Of a stretch of 63,124 bases of DNA, positions 62,382 through 63,124 are shown in pieces. The stretch spans positions 1 through 63,124 of the forward strand of contig JAJYCJ010000006.1 of NCBI GenBank assembly GCA_021778515.1, given 5' to 3'. The stretch comes from Acidobacteriota bacterium. Its GTDB lineage: Bacteria; Acidobacteriota; UBA4820; DSQY01. The notes under the pieces were generated by a model, which ran no database searches, was not told the origin of the DNA, and worked only from the letters and a program-made list of their open reading frames with translations. A program made the translations under genes and the position numbers. Position 1 is the first letter of the stretch. The number at the start of each line of letters is the position of its first letter.

Positions 62382-62798
62382 CTACCTCCTTCGGTCTGCT
62401 TCTTCCTTCCGGATGCGCTCGGATGCCGACCCGAGCACCTTAAGAATGCCTTCCACGGAGACCCCGCTGCTCCTTGCTTCGGCGAGAAGCTCGAACAGCC
62501 GTTTCTTGAACTGCGCCTCGACTTCGGCGTTGTGAGCCGGGGAAGGCCTCGAAAGGACGGTTGCCCCTCGCCGGCGCTTCAAGCTTATCCAGCCTTCTTC
62601 GGCCAGAATCCTGTACGCCTCGGCCACAGTGTTGTGATTGATCCCGAGCTCAAGAGCCATGCTCCGGACCGTCGGTAGTTGATCGCCTGCTGCGATGGCG
62701 TTTGAGACCAGCAGGGCGCGCAACGAGCTGACGATCTGCCGATGCAAGGGGGCAGAGGAGGCTACGTCGATTTCCAGAACAGGAGAGGAATCTGCCAT
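62382..62798 (-). CDS. GntR-family (YtrA-type) transcriptional regulator
   Basis: 138 residues from MADSSPVLEID (62798); an ATG at 62852 would be almost at the predicted transcription start. Winged HTH at about 18-78: PLHRQIVSSLRALLVSNAIAAGDQLPTVRSMALELGINHNTVAEAYRILAEEGWISLKRRRGATV. The tail is only about 55 residues, as in the YtrA subfamily, which lacks a large ligand domain. It sits upstream of the broken membrane protein gene (8 nt) and presumably controlled it. Confidence 0.88.
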   Translation of the reverse strand: MADSSPVLEIDVASSAPLHRQIVSSLRALLVSNAIAAGDQLPTVRSMALELGINHNTVAEAYRILAEEGWISLKRRRGATVLSRPSPAHNAEVEAQFKKRLFELLAEARSSGVSVEGILKVLGSASERIRKEEADRRR

Positions 62799-62852
62799 GA
62801 TCTCGTTCCATCGTCCCGGCGCAGAACCTATCTTCGCCCGAGGCGGACACAT

Positions 62853-62892
62853 TGTATGGCCAATTCATACATTATCGCCGCGTCGCTGTCAA
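62853..62892 (-). promoter_or_regulatory. GntR promoter with operator
   Basis: Read leftward: TTGACA (62892-62887), 17 nt, TATGAA (62869-62864). An inverted repeat TGTATG-N7-CATACA (62853-62871) covers the -10 and start region, a fitting site for autoregulation. Confidence 0.65.
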
Positions 62893-63004
62893 GTTGGCCC
62901 CCATTGAGAAGGGAGCGCGCTGGGGCGGTTCAGCGTGGCGTGCGTGGAGGCCACAAAGAAGCACGCTGTGGCAAAGACTGCGGAGGCAGTGCTCTCCGCC
63001 CAGC

Positions 63005-63124
63005 TTACCGAAACTGCGGGGCGGGAATGAGGACCTTGGCGCTGAGGACGGCGGCCACGAGGATGGAGAAGAGGGCAACGGCGGTGAGCGCCAGCCCCCA
63101 GGGCTCGCGGATGAGCGGAGCGAG
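63005..63124 (-). CDS. C-terminal end of a membrane protein, cut by the window edge
   Basis: 39 residues plus TAA, open to the window end. It is one helix (WGLALTAVALFSILVAAVLSAKVLI) with a short tail APQFR. Too little is present to name the family. Confidence 0.55.
   Translation of the reverse strand, partial: LAPLIREPWGLALTAVALFSILVAAVLSAKVLIPAPQFR

Noticed and set aside
1-63124. CRISPR arrays
   Set aside because: No run of repeats of 23-40 bp with regular unique spacers; the only regular arrays have an 8-bp period or lie inside coding repeats.

Overview
The window is high-GC bacterial chromosome. Its mix of genes fits an Acidobacteriota-like organism of the Holophagae or Thermoanaerobaculia type: paired DUF3857/transglutaminase-like secreted proteins, a cytochrome bd-like oxidase with a fused dihaem cytochrome c, a two-subunit class I fumarase beside an LDH-like malate dehydrogenase, HslVU, and a complete overlapping trp operon ending in DAHP synthase. 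There is no rRNA gene and no species-level marker, so this placement is weak.

Region 1 (1-11 kb, genes leftward). A small secreted protein comes first. Next is a 3086-residue YD-repeat (RHS-type) surface protein whose RHS core is split by about 1200 residues of carboxypeptidase-regulatory-like, PKD and other bacterial repeat domains. It ends in an unrecognised 265-residue tip and shares an ATGA stop/start overlap with a small two-helix membrane protein. This is the layout of a polymorphic toxin and its immunity protein.

Region 2 (11.4-21.65 kb, accessory island). A gene remnant is followed by a leftward mobilisation/replication cassette (HTH/excisionase-like protein, replication-type protein, MobC, HUH relaxase), then an ORF-less group II intron. 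A rightward two-gene operon follows: an AAA/DUF4143 ATPase and an 819-residue primase-helicase of the TOTE conflict-system type. The operon has a well-formed sigma70 promoter overlapped by a perfect palindrome and is bracketed by copies of a 22-bp direct repeat. The island abuts the 3' end of a tRNA-Thr(CGU) gene. No integrase was found.

Region 3 (21.8-42.7 kb, housekeeping). TatA with a zinc-ribbon tail, the oxidase pair, acyl-CoA dehydrogenase, a lone thiG, signal peptidase I, two TSUP transporters, two DUF3857/transglutaminase proteins, mdh, fumarase, three oxidoreductases and hslVU.

Region 4 (42.7-52.1 kb). A TetR-controlled RND efflux operon (regulator, outer-membrane factor, adaptor, permease) with promoter and palindromic operator candidates, then a PAS-GGDEF-EAL protein.

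Region 5 (52.1-60.2 kb). A trp operon with promoter, a leader peptide containing Trp-Trp, an antiterminator/terminator pair, and trpE-G-D-C-F-B-A plus a type I-beta DAHP synthase, most genes overlapping.

Region 6 (60.2-63.1 kb). A lipoprotein, a GntR regulator with its promoter/operator, a downstream DUF1648/DUF5808 membrane protein gene broken by frameshifts and an in-frame TGA, and the end of a membrane protein cut by the window edge. Short tandem arrays with an exact 8-bp period recur in at least six gene junctions across the window.
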